Source: Paenibacillus sp. DMB20
GTDB lineage: Bacteria; Bacillota; Bacilli; Paenibacillales; Paenibacillaceae
DNA length: 64,000 nucleotides
NCBI RefSeq assembly: GCF_000987955.1
Contig: NZ_LAZU01000006.1
Coordinates: 34,097 to 98,096 of the forward strand
Direction: 5' to 3'
Below, piece by piece: positions 7,633 through 16,966 of this stretch (position 1 is the first letter of the stretch; each line of letters starts with the position of its first letter). The notes under the pieces are model-generated. The model did no database searches. It was not told where the DNA came from and saw only the letters and a list, made by a program, of their open reading frames with translations. The translations under genes and the position numbers were made by a program.

Positions 7633-8541
7633 TGACCCGCGCATTCCCGACGCCGACTTGACAGGAAAAGTAATGAGAATACTAAATGCTAAGCCAAAAG
7701 AAAAGGAGAGGTTTTTTGTGAAATATAAAGTTGCTTTGACTGCGTTTGTAGGTATGTTGTTAATGGGCTCCACGGGTTATGCGGCAGTTCAATATCATTC
7801 TTTGAACAACAAGGATGGCGAAGTCGTATATGAGACTAAATCGACGAAAGATTACGGAAAAACAGAATCGAAAGAGAGATAGAGCGTTACAAGGCATTTT
7901 ATGAACTTAAGGATAAGGTGCTAAAGAACGGGGAAGCTGGGCTGTTCTATATGGTTGCCAATAACCCGAATCATGAAACAATTCTTGGCACGAAGGTGAG
8001 TATCTTCCAAGATCTTTCTCAATTGCGCGATAAGATTACGGATAAATCCATTAAGATCGCAGACAAAGTCAATGGAAATTATACATTCCAAAAGGCGGAC
8101 GTAATCTTTAAAAATGCTCAGGAAGTGAATCCTCCTTCTTCGGAAGAAAAAAAGAAAATGGCAGAAAAGCTGAGAAAGCAGGCGGAAGAATCCAATCAGG
8201 GATATGCCATGATGCCGGTTGAAATGACAGATCAGTTTTTCCTTCTCTTTGCTACGTATCAAAATGGCGAAGATAAAATCGGGGTTGACATCACTAATCT
8301 GAGTGGAAAGAGCGATCCTACAACGTATATTGACGAGAACGTTGAATTTAAGCAGGAGAAGGTTCAAGTGAAGGGAGTAGAAATGCTGCATACAGAATTT
8401 GCTCGTTCGCAGAGTCATGAGCTGAAATGGGTATACGAGAGCCCAGACAAAAAGGTAAAATACGCCTATACTATAAGTGGGGACATAAATAAAGTAAGCA
8501 AAGAAACCATGATGAAAATTGCCGAAAGCTATTTGGAATAA
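7592..8541 (+). pseudogene. Membrane anti-sigma-factor-like protein, frameshifted
   Basis: Two reading frames continue one protein of about 310 residues. The first (7592-7882) has a short cytoplasmic part, one membrane helix (KVALTAFVGMLLMGSTGYAA) and stops after TESKER; the second, one frame earlier, reads through EIERYKAFYELKDKV and on to the stop at 8541. The coherent join is near 7871-7880, in AAAGAGAGATAG: one missing A in the AAA run, or an extra GA unit, explains it. The extracellular part ends VSKETMMKIAESYLE, like DUF4367-type anti-sigma proteins. The start ATG 7592 lies inside the sigma gene with GGGAGTGGGAG upstream. The break could be a sequencing error; several other genes here show the same pattern. 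Confidence 0.75.
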
Positions 8542-8610
8542 TAAATACTAAAACCGGCAAAGTTTAATGAAATTCTTGTGCGAGCAAATACCGGATTTTA
8601 AGGCAAGCGT

Positions 8611-8645
8611 AAAACGGGCCAAGGGGCGACTCCCTTGGTCCGTTT
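8611..8645 (+). terminator. Hairpin downstream of the sigma operon
   Basis: AAACGGGCCAAGG and CCTTGGTCCGTTT pair nearly perfectly around an 8-base loop. It ends in only three T residues, so it is a weak terminator by sequence, although its position after the operon fits. Confidence 0.55.
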
Positions 8646-8733
8646 GCATGGGGACGGCCGGAAGCCGGGGTGAAGACGGACCGTTTTTTTGGTAAGATAT
8701 ACAACGATATGACTATGGACATTAGGGGAGGAA

Positions 8734-9324
8734 ATGATGATGAATATACATGAAGCGATCCGCACGCGCCGCAGCGTAGGCAAGGTGAAGAGCGATCCGG
8801 TTCCGAAGGAAAGCATCGAAGCGATGCTGGAGGCCGGCACGTGGGCGCCCAACCATAAGCATACGGAGCCTTGGCGCTTTTTTGTCATGAGGGACGGCGG
8901 CCGTGAGCTGCTTGGGAACGCTTTGGCGGATATCGCCGAAGCGAATGCCAAGGATAAGAGCGCCGAGGAAATCGCGGCTGCCCGGGAGTCGGCCATGTCC
9001 AAAGCCAAACGCTCGCCGGTCGTCATCGGCGTGGCGGTCACGCCTTCGGATGATCCCAAGGTCATTGAGCTGGAGGAATACGGCGCGGTGTTTGCGGCGA
9101 TTCAGAACATGCTGCTGGAAGCCCACGGACTGGGGCTTGGTGCGGTATGGAGAACGGGGGAGCCGTGCTACCATAAGCGGATGAACGAAGCCTTCGGCCT
9201 GCGCGAGAAGGACAAAATGCTTGGATTTATCTACCTGGGATCCCGGATATGGAGCCAAAGGCCGGTAAACGCGAGGATGCCGCCGCCAAAACGGCGTGGA
9301 TCGATGAGCCCGCGCAGCGCCTGA
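8734..9324 (+). CDS. Nitroreductase family protein with a probable frameshift at the C-terminus
   Basis: FMN-dependent oxidoreductase of the small (about 195 residues) nitroreductase class. The N-terminus IHEAIRTRRSVGKVKSDPV and the AGTWAPNHKHTEPWRF segment form the FMN site; GLGAVWRTGE..YHKRMNEAFGL is typical of the second half. The frame then reads GSRIWSQRPVNARMPPP, unlike the family. The next frame from about 9240 reads PDMEPKAGKREDAAAKTAWIDEP and stops at 9329, which is the expected ending after a GYP motif. One missing A (TAC read as TC near 9241) would restore this. So the true gene is probably 8734-9329. It has a good ribosome site (GGGGAGGAA). Physiological substrate unknown. Confidence 0.85.
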   Translation: MMMNIHEAIRTRRSVGKVKSDPVPKESIEAMLEAGTWAPNHKHTEPWRFFVMRDGGRELLGNALADIAEANAKDKSAEEIAAARESAMSKAKRSPVVIGVAVTPSDDPKVIELEEYGAVFAAIQNMLLEAHGLGLGAVWRTGEPCYHKRMNEAFGLREKDKMLGFIYLGSRIWSQRPVNARMPPPKRRGSMSPRSA

Positions 9325-9491
9325 AGTAAATGCATACGGAGCCCTTTTCCGTAAAACGGATGAAGATGAATGTTCCGGGCAAGTATGCATAAGGATCTAT
9401 CCCCTTTTTGAAGTTCCCGGTATAATAAGCCTATGTTTGTCGAAATATGCGACTCGGACGACAACGATCAACATGGGAGAGGAGATATACC

Positions 9492-9857
9492 TTGAATTTT
9501 CAAAAGTGGGACGCCGGAAGCAAAATGATTTTTATCGCTTCCTGCGCGGCATTGATTTCATTCTTTTTCAAGTGGGTGGATATCGGTTTTATTTCGGAAA
9601 ATGGCTTCGGACAGGGGGCCGTATTTTTCATCCTGCTGTTTGTTTATCCGTTCCTGACGGTCATGCGCGAAAAACGGATGAACAAGCTTCTGGGCTACCT
9701 GATGGCGGCCGTGGGCGTCGTGTTCGGGCTGATCTACATTTTTTCCAAAACGACCGATTTCCTCGGCACGACGATTAACGTGGCTTCAAGCGGACCGTAC
9801 TTGTTCATGGCTTCCTGCGGACTGCTGGCATTGGGGATTTTCAAGCGGGCTAACTAA
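9492..9857 (+). CDS. Small four-helix membrane protein of unknown function
   Basis: 121 residues with four hydrophobic segments (about 11-28, 38-53, 60-80, 95-112) separated by short polar loops such as REKRMNK. TTG 9492 is chosen as start because GGGAGAGGAG lies 8 bases upstream; the frame is open further up but without a ribosome site. I do not recognise a named family. It stands between the nitroreductase gene and a terminator and is probably expressed alone. Codon use is like the neighbours, so a real gene is likely. Confidence 0.75.
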   Translation: MNFQKWDAGSKMIFIASCAALISFFFKWVDIGFISENGFGQGAVFFILLFVYPFLTVMREKRMNKLLGYLMAAVGVVFGLIYIFSKTTDFLGTTINVASSGPYLFMASCGLLALGIFKRAN

Positions 9858-9890
9858 GCGCGTTTGACAGGCACCGGAATAGGGCTATGT

Positions 9891-9936
9891 GAAAAGGCTG
9901 ACCAACCGCAATCATGCGGAAGGGAGGCCTTTTTTA
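9891..9936 (+). terminator. Terminator after the four-helix protein gene
   Basis: AAAAGGC pairs with the GGCCTTTT arm, and an inner CCGC/GCGG stem tightens the structure; six T residues follow. Confidence 0.7.
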
Positions 9937-10197
9937 AAAATATAGGAACGTATAAGTTTTCACATATGTGGCTTTATTTATCGCAGAGACGCTTTCGTCC
10001 ATAAGAAGGACCGGATGGCAGGCAAAAAAACAGGCATTTGGATTCATATCCTCGGGGCGGATAGTTCAAGCGAACCGCATCCTTTTGTCGATTTCGCGGC
10101 GTTTGGTTTTATTCTAGTTCACTTTGGAGAACGGCTGTGTAAAAATATAGAAAACCGAAGCCGTGGTCATATTCTCCGAAGGGGGGAACTTCATACG

Positions 10198-12240
10198 ATG
10201 TCTATTGCGGTTTTCCGTGCGAGAACCAGGGATTTCTTCGAGACCGCTTACAAGGCTTGGCGCGGATGGCTCGAACGATATCCTCTGCTAACGAAGGTTT
10301 ATTATTTGTTCTCCTGGATTTCTTTGATTTTCCTCATCGTCAGTCTCGTGTTCATTAGAGATTCCCGCCTTATGCTTGTCCAGTATTTGTGGTCCTTTTA
10401 CGTTTTGCTGCAGTTTTGGCTCCTGTGCAGGAGCAAGACGCTGCCTTGGAAGCAAGTCAGTTTGCTTGTTCTGGCAGGCGTATTGTTTGTCGTGCCGCTC
10501 ACGAATCTCACCATGCAGTTTCTCCATTTGATATTCGGCGGCACCACCTCGGATACTTGGTCCGTTGCCGTCGCCACGCCCATCGTTGAGGAGATGTGGA
10601 AGCTGCTTCCGCTGGGGGCGGTCCTGTTTTACTCACGCAGGGCCACGGCCCTTAGCCTCGGCGACTATGTCTTACTGGGCGCCGCTCCCGGCATAGGATT
10701 CCAATTATTCGAAGAGCTCTCCAGGCGCTGGGTTAACGACGGCCCGATCGCGAGGCAGTACGATTACAGCGTTACGCTGCTGGGCGGCAAAACGATTCAT
10801 TGGGATCTGTTCAGCCTGTTTCCGGGTCACTTCGAAGAAAGCGTGGTTCCGACGATGATGAGCGTAAGCCATCCCGTACATACCGGCATGATCGCTCTCG
10901 GCATCGGATTGGCTTACCGTTTCCGCCGGAAGCTGACCGGTTGGGCGTTCCTGTTCCCGGCGGTTCTCCTGCTGTGGTCCATCCTGAATCATGCGGCCTG
11001 GAACGGGCAGAGCCGGTTTCCCGATTGGGTGATGGATCTTCATGAGTGGACCGGCGAAGGGTACACAACCAAAGGATTTTTTCTGATCATGCTGGTTGCT
11101 GCACTGCTTACGGATTACATGGCCCTGAATAAAATCGGCCAGCGGCTGCCGAGGGTGGGATCCGAAAGAACGATTAACCCGTTCTCCGAGCTGTGGGGGA
11201 TAACCGCGGCTTTATTCCGCAATCGGAAAAGATTCGGCTATCTGCTCGGCTTTTACAGGGAACGAAGGGAGCTTGGGTTCTCGCTTCTGTACGGGAACGA
11301 AGAGGCCCAGAGCCGCATCGGCTCCATCCGAGAAAAGGTCCAAAAGTACGCGCTGCTGCTTGGAGCCGCGGGTGTTTTGCTGGTCGCCGCGGGACTCCTC
11401 TCGGGACTGCATCCGTTCCTGTACGAACCGGATTCCGCCTGCTTTGCCTGCCTGTTCGATTCCCTTCAAAATTGGTGGGACGGCCTGAGCGGCTGGGAGC
11501 AGGCTGCCATCGTACTGGGCGCGTTCGCCCTTGCGTTCATGTTTGTCGGATTTTGGCCGGCTCTGGGCCTGGCTCTGACGGGGATGGACTTTTTGGGAAG
11601 CGGCCATACCATCGCGGATTATTTACGCAACCCCAAGAAGCTGCTGTCCCCTCAGCGCGTATTGGCGGGAGTTGCAGCCTTCCTTCTCGAACGGATTCCA
11701 GTAGGCAGGGGGCTGAAGTGGGTGTACGACCGGCTTGGCCCCAAAACCAAAAAGGCTCTGGAATCCCTGGCCTCCAAGCTCGGCTGGAAGCCAAAGCCGA
11801 AACCCGGGCTAACCGAACCGACATCCACGCCTGGCGGTAAACCGAAAGGCAATTATGAAAAACCTGACCCCAAGGACCCGAGACCGATCACCAGGCAAAA
11901 CGAAGCCGCCGACTTGTTGGCCGACAAAGGGTATGATATCGAAATGCTTCCCGGAACCAAGGGAGGCAACGGATACGGGATCAAACCGGAATCCAATCCC
12001 GACTTTTTAATTAACGGGAAACCTTTCGATTGCTATTCCCCCGATACCGCGAAAGTAAGGAATATTTGGAGTAACGTGGTGACCAAAACGGAGACGCAAG
12101 CAGGGGGCATCGTGTTGAATCTGGATGATTATCCGGGCTCCATGGATGCGCTGAAGAAACAATTTGACGATTGGCCGATTCAAGGCCTGGATGAATTGCT
12201 CGTTATTAAAGACGGCAGCATTACGAGATGGTTTCCATGA
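10198..12240 (+). CDS. PrsW-type intramembrane protease fused to a C-terminal CdiA-like nuclease toxin domain
   Basis: 680 residues. Residues about 35-310 form a multi-helix PrsW-type (CPBP-related) metalloprotease with the glutamate motif PIVEEMWK (EExxK at 131-135), GIGFQLFEE (166-173) and histidine motifs HPVHTG (225-230) and NHAAWN (264-269). More membrane segments follow (about 384-402, 438-460), then an amphipathic pre-toxin-like stretch and a Lys/Pro linker (531-562). Residues 566-680 match the CdiA_C tRNA-nuclease fold pattern: GYDIEMLP, NPDFLINGKPFDCYSP, RNIW, GGIVLNLDDYPGS and a closing LLVIKDGSITRWFP. I infer a polymorphic toxin whose membrane protease may cut out the nuclease. ATG 10198 has GGGGGG upstream; an earlier in-frame ATG (10015) lacks a ribosome site. 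The next gene is the probable immunity protein. Confidence 0.8.
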   Translation: MSIAVFRARTRDFFETAYKAWRGWLERYPLLTKVYYLFSWISLIFLIVSLVFIRDSRLMLVQYLWSFYVLLQFWLLCRSKTLPWKQVSLLVLAGVLFVVPLTNLTMQFLHLIFGGTTSDTWSVAVATPIVEEMWKLLPLGAVLFYSRRATALSLGDYVLLGAAPGIGFQLFEELSRRWVNDGPIARQYDYSVTLLGGKTIHWDLFSLFPGHFEESVVPTMMSVSHPVHTGMIALGIGLAYRFRRKLTGWAFLFPAVLLLWSILNHAAWNGQSRFPDWVMDLHEWTGEGYTTKGFFLIMLVAALLTDYMALNKIGQRLPRVGSERTINPFSELWGITAALFRNRKRFGYLLGFYRERRELGFSLLYGNEEAQSRIGSIREKVQKYALLLGAAGVLLVAAGLLSGLHPFLYEPDSACFACLFDSLQNWWDGLSGWEQAAIVLGAFALAFMFVGFWPALGLALTGMDFLGSGHTIADYLRNPKKLLSPQRVLAGVAAFLLERIPVGRGLKWVYDRLGPKTKKALESLASKLGWKPKPKPGLTEPTSTPGGKPKGNYEKPDPKDPRPITRQNEAADLLADKGYDIEMLPGTKGGNGYGIKPESNPDFLINGKPFDCYSPDTAKVRNIWSNVVTKTETQAGGIVLNLDDYPGSMDALKKQFDDWPIQGLDELLVIKDGSITRWFP

Positions 12241-12259
12241 TCAAAAGGGAGTGGTAAGC

Positions 12260-12724
12260 ATGTTTTATATTTTTTATATGGGAATCGACTGCGCATTTGA
12301 AGAAATCAAAAGAGTCATCGAAGAGCGTATCCTTACGGAGCCTGCCGGTGAAGGCGGAGAAGTGCTGAGAAATACGGCGGAAGAATTCGTCGTTTCATTC
12401 GACTGGGCAACGCTCAGGATCAAGGAGGGGGGCCATAGGCTCGTATTTGCAAGCGAAGACTACGGCATGGAGCTCAGGTACAGCTTCTGGTTCGATATTC
12501 TTTCGGATCAATCGGACTGGGCGGAACGGCTGATGTCGTTTACGGGCGCCATCCTTGGCCGTTTTGAAGGGGACGGCGTGCTGGAATCGAACGGGGATAC
12601 TGCCATCCTGACGAGAAGAACCAGCGCGATTGTCGTGGATGACAAGAAGCTGAAGGGAAGGGAGAGCTTTCCTTTTCATGCTTTGAATCAGCCCTATGTG
12701 GAGGGCGATATCGAGAGCGTTTAA
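12260..12724 (+). CDS. Probable immunity protein for the PrsW/nuclease toxin
   Basis: 154 residues, soluble, acidic, no signal peptide or membrane segment. It starts 19 bases after the toxin stop with AAAGGGAGTGG upstream of ATG 12260, so the two genes form one operon, closed by a terminator at 12764. The sequence mixes beta-strand-like segments (FVVSFDWATLRI, LVFASEDYGMELRYSFWFDI) with a central helix. I recognise no named immunity family with certainty. Size, charge, spacing and position directly after a C-terminal nuclease domain are the usual marks of a cognate immunity gene; binding and neutralisation are inference. Confidence 0.65.
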   Translation: MFYIFYMGIDCAFEEIKRVIEERILTEPAGEGGEVLRNTAEEFVVSFDWATLRIKEGGHRLVFASEDYGMELRYSFWFDILSDQSDWAERLMSFTGAILGRFEGDGVLESNGDTAILTRRTSAIVVDDKKLKGRESFPFHALNQPYVEGDIESV

Positions 12725-12763
12725 AGGAAGTAACATGCAGAAGCAAATAGCATCATAAATTTA

Positions 12764-12806
12764 TAAAGGTTTATTCCCGCTTTCAGAGAGGGGATAAACC
12801 TTTTTG
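12764..12806 (+). terminator. Terminator after the toxin/immunity operon
   Basis: AAAGGTTTATTCCC pairs with GGGGATAAACCTTT and a T run follows. The pair of genes is thus a self-contained transcription unit. Confidence 0.88.
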
Positions 12807-12989
12807 GTCGAATAAAGAACTGACGGCGCGGAAGCCGGATTAAAAACGGTATGCCGCGATTAAAAAAACGCTGTATCAAATGAATGGCTGATTGGCCTAT
12901 GATTTTTTGTAGGCGTTTTCATGAATTCCGAGGCGTTAGCTCAAGCTGCCCGGGCATAACCGGGCGGAAACGAAGGGAGGAAGCAATAT

Positions 12990-14651
12990 ATGAAGAATTC
13001 GTTTGAAACCCGCATGATCCATTCCTTGGTGAAGGTATTCCCCGACGAGGAACTTCGCGAACCGGCCCAATCCAGGGGGGCCATGCTTCTGAATGAGGTA
13101 TTTTCATATCAGGTCGCCTATCGGACCGAACGGCTTATGCCCGTGGTGAAGGTAGGGGTGGAGTCCAAGCTGGCGGACTTTATTACGGTGCGAAGCGTCG
13201 GCCTGGTCCCATCGGAACTGCCGATCTATCATGACCATGATGAAGACGTGCTCCGCACGGCTCCGGGACTGTATCCGGATCCTCTTCTGCCGCTGGCGGA
13301 CGGGGGAATGCTCAGAGGTTATCCAGGACAGTGGCGTTCGGTCTGGGTTGCCGTCGATCCGAAGGGTCAGGCCGAGCCCGGGGTTTATCCGATCATCATC
13401 CGTTTTGAAGGAGACTCAGGGGATATCTTGGCCGAGGAGCGTTTGGAACTGGAAATCATCCCGGCCGAATTGCCGGAACAGAAGCTCCTGCACACGGAAT
13501 GGTTTCATGCGGACTGCCTGGCCACGCAGTATGGGACCGAGGCGTTCAGCGAGAGGCACTGGGAGCTGCTGGAAGCTTACATCCAAGCTGCGGCCGATCA
13601 CGGCATCAATATGCTGCTGACGCCCTTATTCACGCCGCCGCTCGATACCGAGGTGGGGGGAGAACGTCCCACGGTTCAGCTGGTAGACGTGGAGGTCACG
13701 GGGGAGAATGAATACCGTTTCGGTTTTGGCCGCCTGAAGCGCTGGGTGGATTTGTGCCTGAAATGCGGCATTGAATATTTCGAATTTTCGCATCTATTTA
13801 CGCAGTGGGGAGCGCGGCATGCGCCCAAAATCATGGCTGAGGCGGACGGTGAAACGAAGCGGATTTTCGGCTGGGAGACGGATGCCTCCGGGGAGGAGTA
13901 CCGTCAATTTTTGAACCAGTTGCTGCCGCAGCTTGTCGGCTGGATCCGGGAGAACGGGCTGGAAGGGCGTAGTTATTTTCATATTTCCGATGAACCGAAC
14001 CTGGAGCAGCTGGAATCCTATAGAAGCGCTCAGCGCATGGTGAAGGATCATCTGTCCGGCTTCCCGATCATTGATGCGATGTCGGATTACGATTTTTACG
14101 AAAAAGGACTCGTGCAAATTCCGGTTCCGGCGAACAACCACATTGAGCCCTTCCTGGAACACGGCGTCACGCCGCTGTGGACATATTACTGCTGCAGCCA
14201 GTACAAGAAGGTATCCAACCGGTTCTTCTGCATGCCTTCCCCCCGGAACCGGATGCTAGGATACCAGTTGTACAAATACAACGCGGCGGGATTTTTGCAT
14301 TGGGGATTCAACTTCTGGTATTCGCAGTATTCCAAGCAGGTGATCGACCCGTTCCGCGTCACGGACGCAGGCGGAGCCTTTCCTTCCGGCGACGCGTATT
14401 TGGTCTATCCGGGAGAGCATGGCCCCGTATCCTCGATCCGGTTCGAGGTGCTGCGTGAGGCCCTGCAGGATTTGCGCGCGCTGCGCCTCCTGGAGGAGAT
14501 TTGCGGGCGGGATGCGGTGCTTAATGCGCTGGATGAGGGATTGGAAGAGCCCTTCACTTTCAGCCGCTATCCTAAAGAGGCGGAATGGATTTTGTCCAAA
14601 CGGGAGTGGATGCACGGGAAAATTAAATCGGCTGCCGTCAAAATAAATTGA
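12990..14651 (+). CDS. DUF4091 glycoside-hydrolase-like protein
   Basis: 553 residues, no signal peptide. An N-terminal beta-rich region (1-160) leads into a TIM-barrel-like part with HTEWFHADCLA, HGINMLLTPLFTPPLDT and YFHISDEPN, then the DUF4091 signature GFLHWGFNFWYSQYS, YPGEHGPVSSIRFEVLREALQDLRAL. DUF4091 proteins occur with carbohydrate-active genes and are regarded as glycosidase-like; the acids in HISDEPN are catalytic candidates, which is inference. The start ATG 12990 follows GAAGGGAGGAAG. A CCCGG/CCGGG hairpin (about 12948-12965) sits just before the ribosome site. No transporter is next to it, though the carbohydrate locus at 21 kb may be related. Confidence 0.88.
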   Translation: MKNSFETRMIHSLVKVFPDEELREPAQSRGAMLLNEVFSYQVAYRTERLMPVVKVGVESKLADFITVRSVGLVPSELPIYHDHDEDVLRTAPGLYPDPLLPLADGGMLRGYPGQWRSVWVAVDPKGQAEPGVYPIIIRFEGDSGDILAEERLELEIIPAELPEQKLLHTEWFHADCLATQYGTEAFSERHWELLEAYIQAAADHGINMLLTPLFTPPLDTEVGGERPTVQLVDVEVTGENEYRFGFGRLKRWVDLCLKCGIEYFEFSHLFTQWGARHAPKIMAEADGETKRIFGWETDASGEEYRQFLNQLLPQLVGWIRENGLEGRSYFHISDEPNLEQLESYRSAQRMVKDHLSGFPIIDAMSDYDFYEKGLVQIPVPANNHIEPFLEHGVTPLWTYYCCSQYKKVSNRFFCMPSPRNRMLGYQLYKYNAAGFLHWGFNFWYSQYSKQVIDPFRVTDAGGAFPSGDAYLVYPGEHGPVSSIRFEVLREALQDLRALRLLEEICGRDAVLNALDEGLEEPFTFSRYPKEAEWILSKREWMHGKIKSAAVKIN

Positions 14652-14713
14652 ACCCTACCAACTGGTAAATCGTACTATATCGTAGACTTACAACAAAGGA
14701 GGTAGTTCATTCA

Positions 14714-16783
14714 ATGAAGAAAAGACTGTCATGGCTGCTGACCGTAGCCTTGATGCTGACGCTGGTTCTCCCGGCAGGCGCGATGGCGTCCGGCGCCAAT
14801 GCGGCTGCGGGCCAGGGGCTCGAAAAGATCGCAGCCGAGAAAGCCGCGCTGCTTACCGAAAAATACGGTACGGTCAGCGTCCAATACGCGCTGATCGACA
14901 ACGGGAAAATTACGGTATCCGGTCAAGCAGGCAAGAACGACATGGAAGGCAAGAAGCCGCTGACCAAAGATACGGTGTATGCCATCGGATCGACGAGCAA
15001 AGTGTTTACGGCCGCTGCCGTCATGAAATTGGTGGAGGACGGGAAGATCGACCTGGATGCTCCCGTGGTCCAGTACATACCCGATTTCACCATGAAAGAC
15101 GAGCGCTACAAGAAAATTACCCCGCGCATGCTGTTGAACCATTCCTCCGGGCTGAACGGTTCGAGCCTGAGCAATGCTTTTCTGTTCAATGACAATGATA
15201 CCTACGCGCATGATACGCTGTTGAAGCAATTGTCCACCCAGAGCTTGAAGGCGGACCCCGGCGCTTTCTCGGTTTATTGCAACGACGGATTCACTCTAGC
15301 CGAAATACTGGTTGAAAGAGTCAGCAACATGAGTTTTAGCGAATTCGTTCGTCAAAATTTTATCAAGCCTTTAGAAATGAACCATACGAAGACGTCGCAA
15401 GAGACATTGGAGCCAAGCAAGATGGCCGGTCTTTATTTTCCGACTGTTGAAGGACAGCTTCCCAACGAAACCGTCAACGTGATCGGAACGGGCGGCATTT
15501 ATTCCACGGCGGAAGATTTGGCCCGATTCTCGACCCTGTTTACGGGACAGGCGAAAGGAATTCTCTCCGGCAACTCGGTCAAAGCGATGGAGCAGGAAGA
15601 GTACAAAAAAGGCCTGTGGCCGAAAGACTCGGATAATTCGGTTAACTATGGCCTCGGTTGGGACAGCGTGAAGCTGTTTCCGTTTAATGAATACGGAATG
15701 AAGGGTCTGACAAAAGGCGGCGACACGATTTTGTATCATGCTTCGCTTGTCGTGCTTCCGGAACAGAACATGGCTGCGGCCGTGCTTTCGTCCGGCGGCT
15801 CCAGCTCGACCAACCAGATGTTGGCGAGCGAGATTCTGCTTCATGCCCTGAAAGAGAAAGGCACGATCAAAGAATTCAAGCCGGAGAAATCGTTCGGCAA
15901 GCCGGTCAAGGCTGACATGCCGAACGATCTCATGCAGAAGGCCGGCTACTATGCCACCACGAACAATCTGGTTAAAATTTCCGTGAGCAAGGACGGGGAA
16001 CTGACGGTTTCGGTTCCATCCATGCCGGGCTATCCGCAAGAGAAGTACGTGTATACGAAGGACGGCTCTTTCGTTACTGAAAACGGAAGCGGAAAGCTGA
16101 GCATCGTAACGGAAAAGAACGGACGCACTTACCTGTGGGCCAGCCAGTATATGAGCGTTCCGGGGCTAGGACAAACGGCTTTATCCCATTACTTGGCCGA
16201 GAAGATCGAAGACAATAAACTGGACAAAGAAACCGCGGCGGCTTGGGCCAAGCGGGACGGCCGGGCATATTATCCGGTAACCGAGAAGTACAGCTCCCTC
16301 ATGTATCTTATTATGAATCCGGTTATGCAGATTTCCCGTCTGGACGATTTCCAGGGTTACGTCGGGGACAAAAAAATAACCGGCCCGGACACGGCGGTAA
16401 GCCAGCACCAGATTCCTGCGATGGGTGGCCGGGATACGTTCGAACTCCGTTTCAATAAAGAGGGCGGCACCGAGTATCTTGAAGCAGCCGGAATCTTGTA
16501 TATAAGCGGGGACAAAGTAAAACCGCTCCATAACGGGAAAAAGTCCACGGTCACCCTTCAAGATAACGGGCATGCCAGATGGTATACCGTTCCGGAGGGC
16601 GCTGCTGGCAAAACGATGACCGTAACCATGCCGGCGAAAGGGGCGTTTGCGGTATACAACGAACAGGGCGTATGCGTCAACTACAGCATCGCCACCGGCA
16701 AGAATACCGTGGAGCTGCCTAAAAACGGAACCGTCGTATTTGCGGGCGAGTCAGGCTCTTCATTCGGCATCACCTTGAAATAA
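14714..16783 (+). CDS. Secreted beta-lactamase-family serine hydrolase
   Basis: 689 residues. A signal peptide (MKKRLSWLLTVALMLTLVLP, cleavage near residue 26-31) is followed by a class C beta-lactamase/penicillin-binding-like domain: nucleophile motif STSK (S93-K96), YCN (Y188-N190) and KGGD in place of KTG. The family includes D-aminopeptidases, esterases and PBP4*-like enzymes, so the substrate is open. The last about 250 residues (from about 430) form a beta-rich extra region, as in the larger Paenibacillus members. ATG 14714 follows AAAGGAGGTAG. It is a single gene with its own terminator, 62 bases after the DUF4091 gene. Confidence 0.9.
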   Translation: MKKRLSWLLTVALMLTLVLPAGAMASGANAAAGQGLEKIAAEKAALLTEKYGTVSVQYALIDNGKITVSGQAGKNDMEGKKPLTKDTVYAIGSTSKVFTAAAVMKLVEDGKIDLDAPVVQYIPDFTMKDERYKKITPRMLLNHSSGLNGSSLSNAFLFNDNDTYAHDTLLKQLSTQSLKADPGAFSVYCNDGFTLAEILVERVSNMSFSEFVRQNFIKPLEMNHTKTSQETLEPSKMAGLYFPTVEGQLPNETVNVIGTGGIYSTAEDLARFSTLFTGQAKGILSGNSVKAMEQEEYKKGLWPKDSDNSVNYGLGWDSVKLFPFNEYGMKGLTKGGDTILYHASLVVLPEQNMAAAVLSSGGSSSTNQMLASEILLHALKEKGTIKEFKPEKSFGKPVKADMPNDLMQKAGYYATTNNLVKISVSKDGELTVSVPSMPGYPQEKYVYTKDGSFVTENGSGKLSIVTEKNGRTYLWASQYMSVPGLGQTALSHYLAEKIEDNKLDKETAAAWAKRDGRAYYPVTEKYSSLMYLIMNPVMQISRLDDFQGYVGDKKITGPDTAVSQHQIPAMGGRDTFELRFNKEGGTEYLEAAGILYISGDKVKPLHNGKKSTVTLQDNGHARWYTVPEGAAGKTMTVTMPAKGAFAVYNEQGVCVNYSIATGKNTVELPKNGTVVFAGESGSSFGITLK

Positions 16784-16787
16784 CGGT

Positions 16788-16833
16788 TAAGCTCATTCCG
16801 ACTTCAAGCCTGAAGGGGAATGAGCTTTTTTTT
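16788..16833 (+). terminator. Terminator after the secreted serine hydrolase gene
   Basis: AAGCTCATTCC and GGAATGAGCTT are perfect 11-base arms followed by eight T residues. Confidence 0.92.
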
Positions 16834-16966
16834 CATCCAAGCCTGAATATGTTTGAATTGTTAAGACGTTAATAAGAAAATGTTAAGGATTGCTGCGGTT
16901 TTTTGGTAAGATTGCTCCCTTATACTTTATGTTGTCTGGATGAATTAGGAGGGAAACAAGGCTGGA

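Noticed and set aside
7856..7882. Programmed -1 frameshift in the anti-sigma-like gene
   Set aside because: Only five A residues in a row and no X-XXY-YYZ heptamer in the right frame, and no strong stem downstream; a missing base is simpler.
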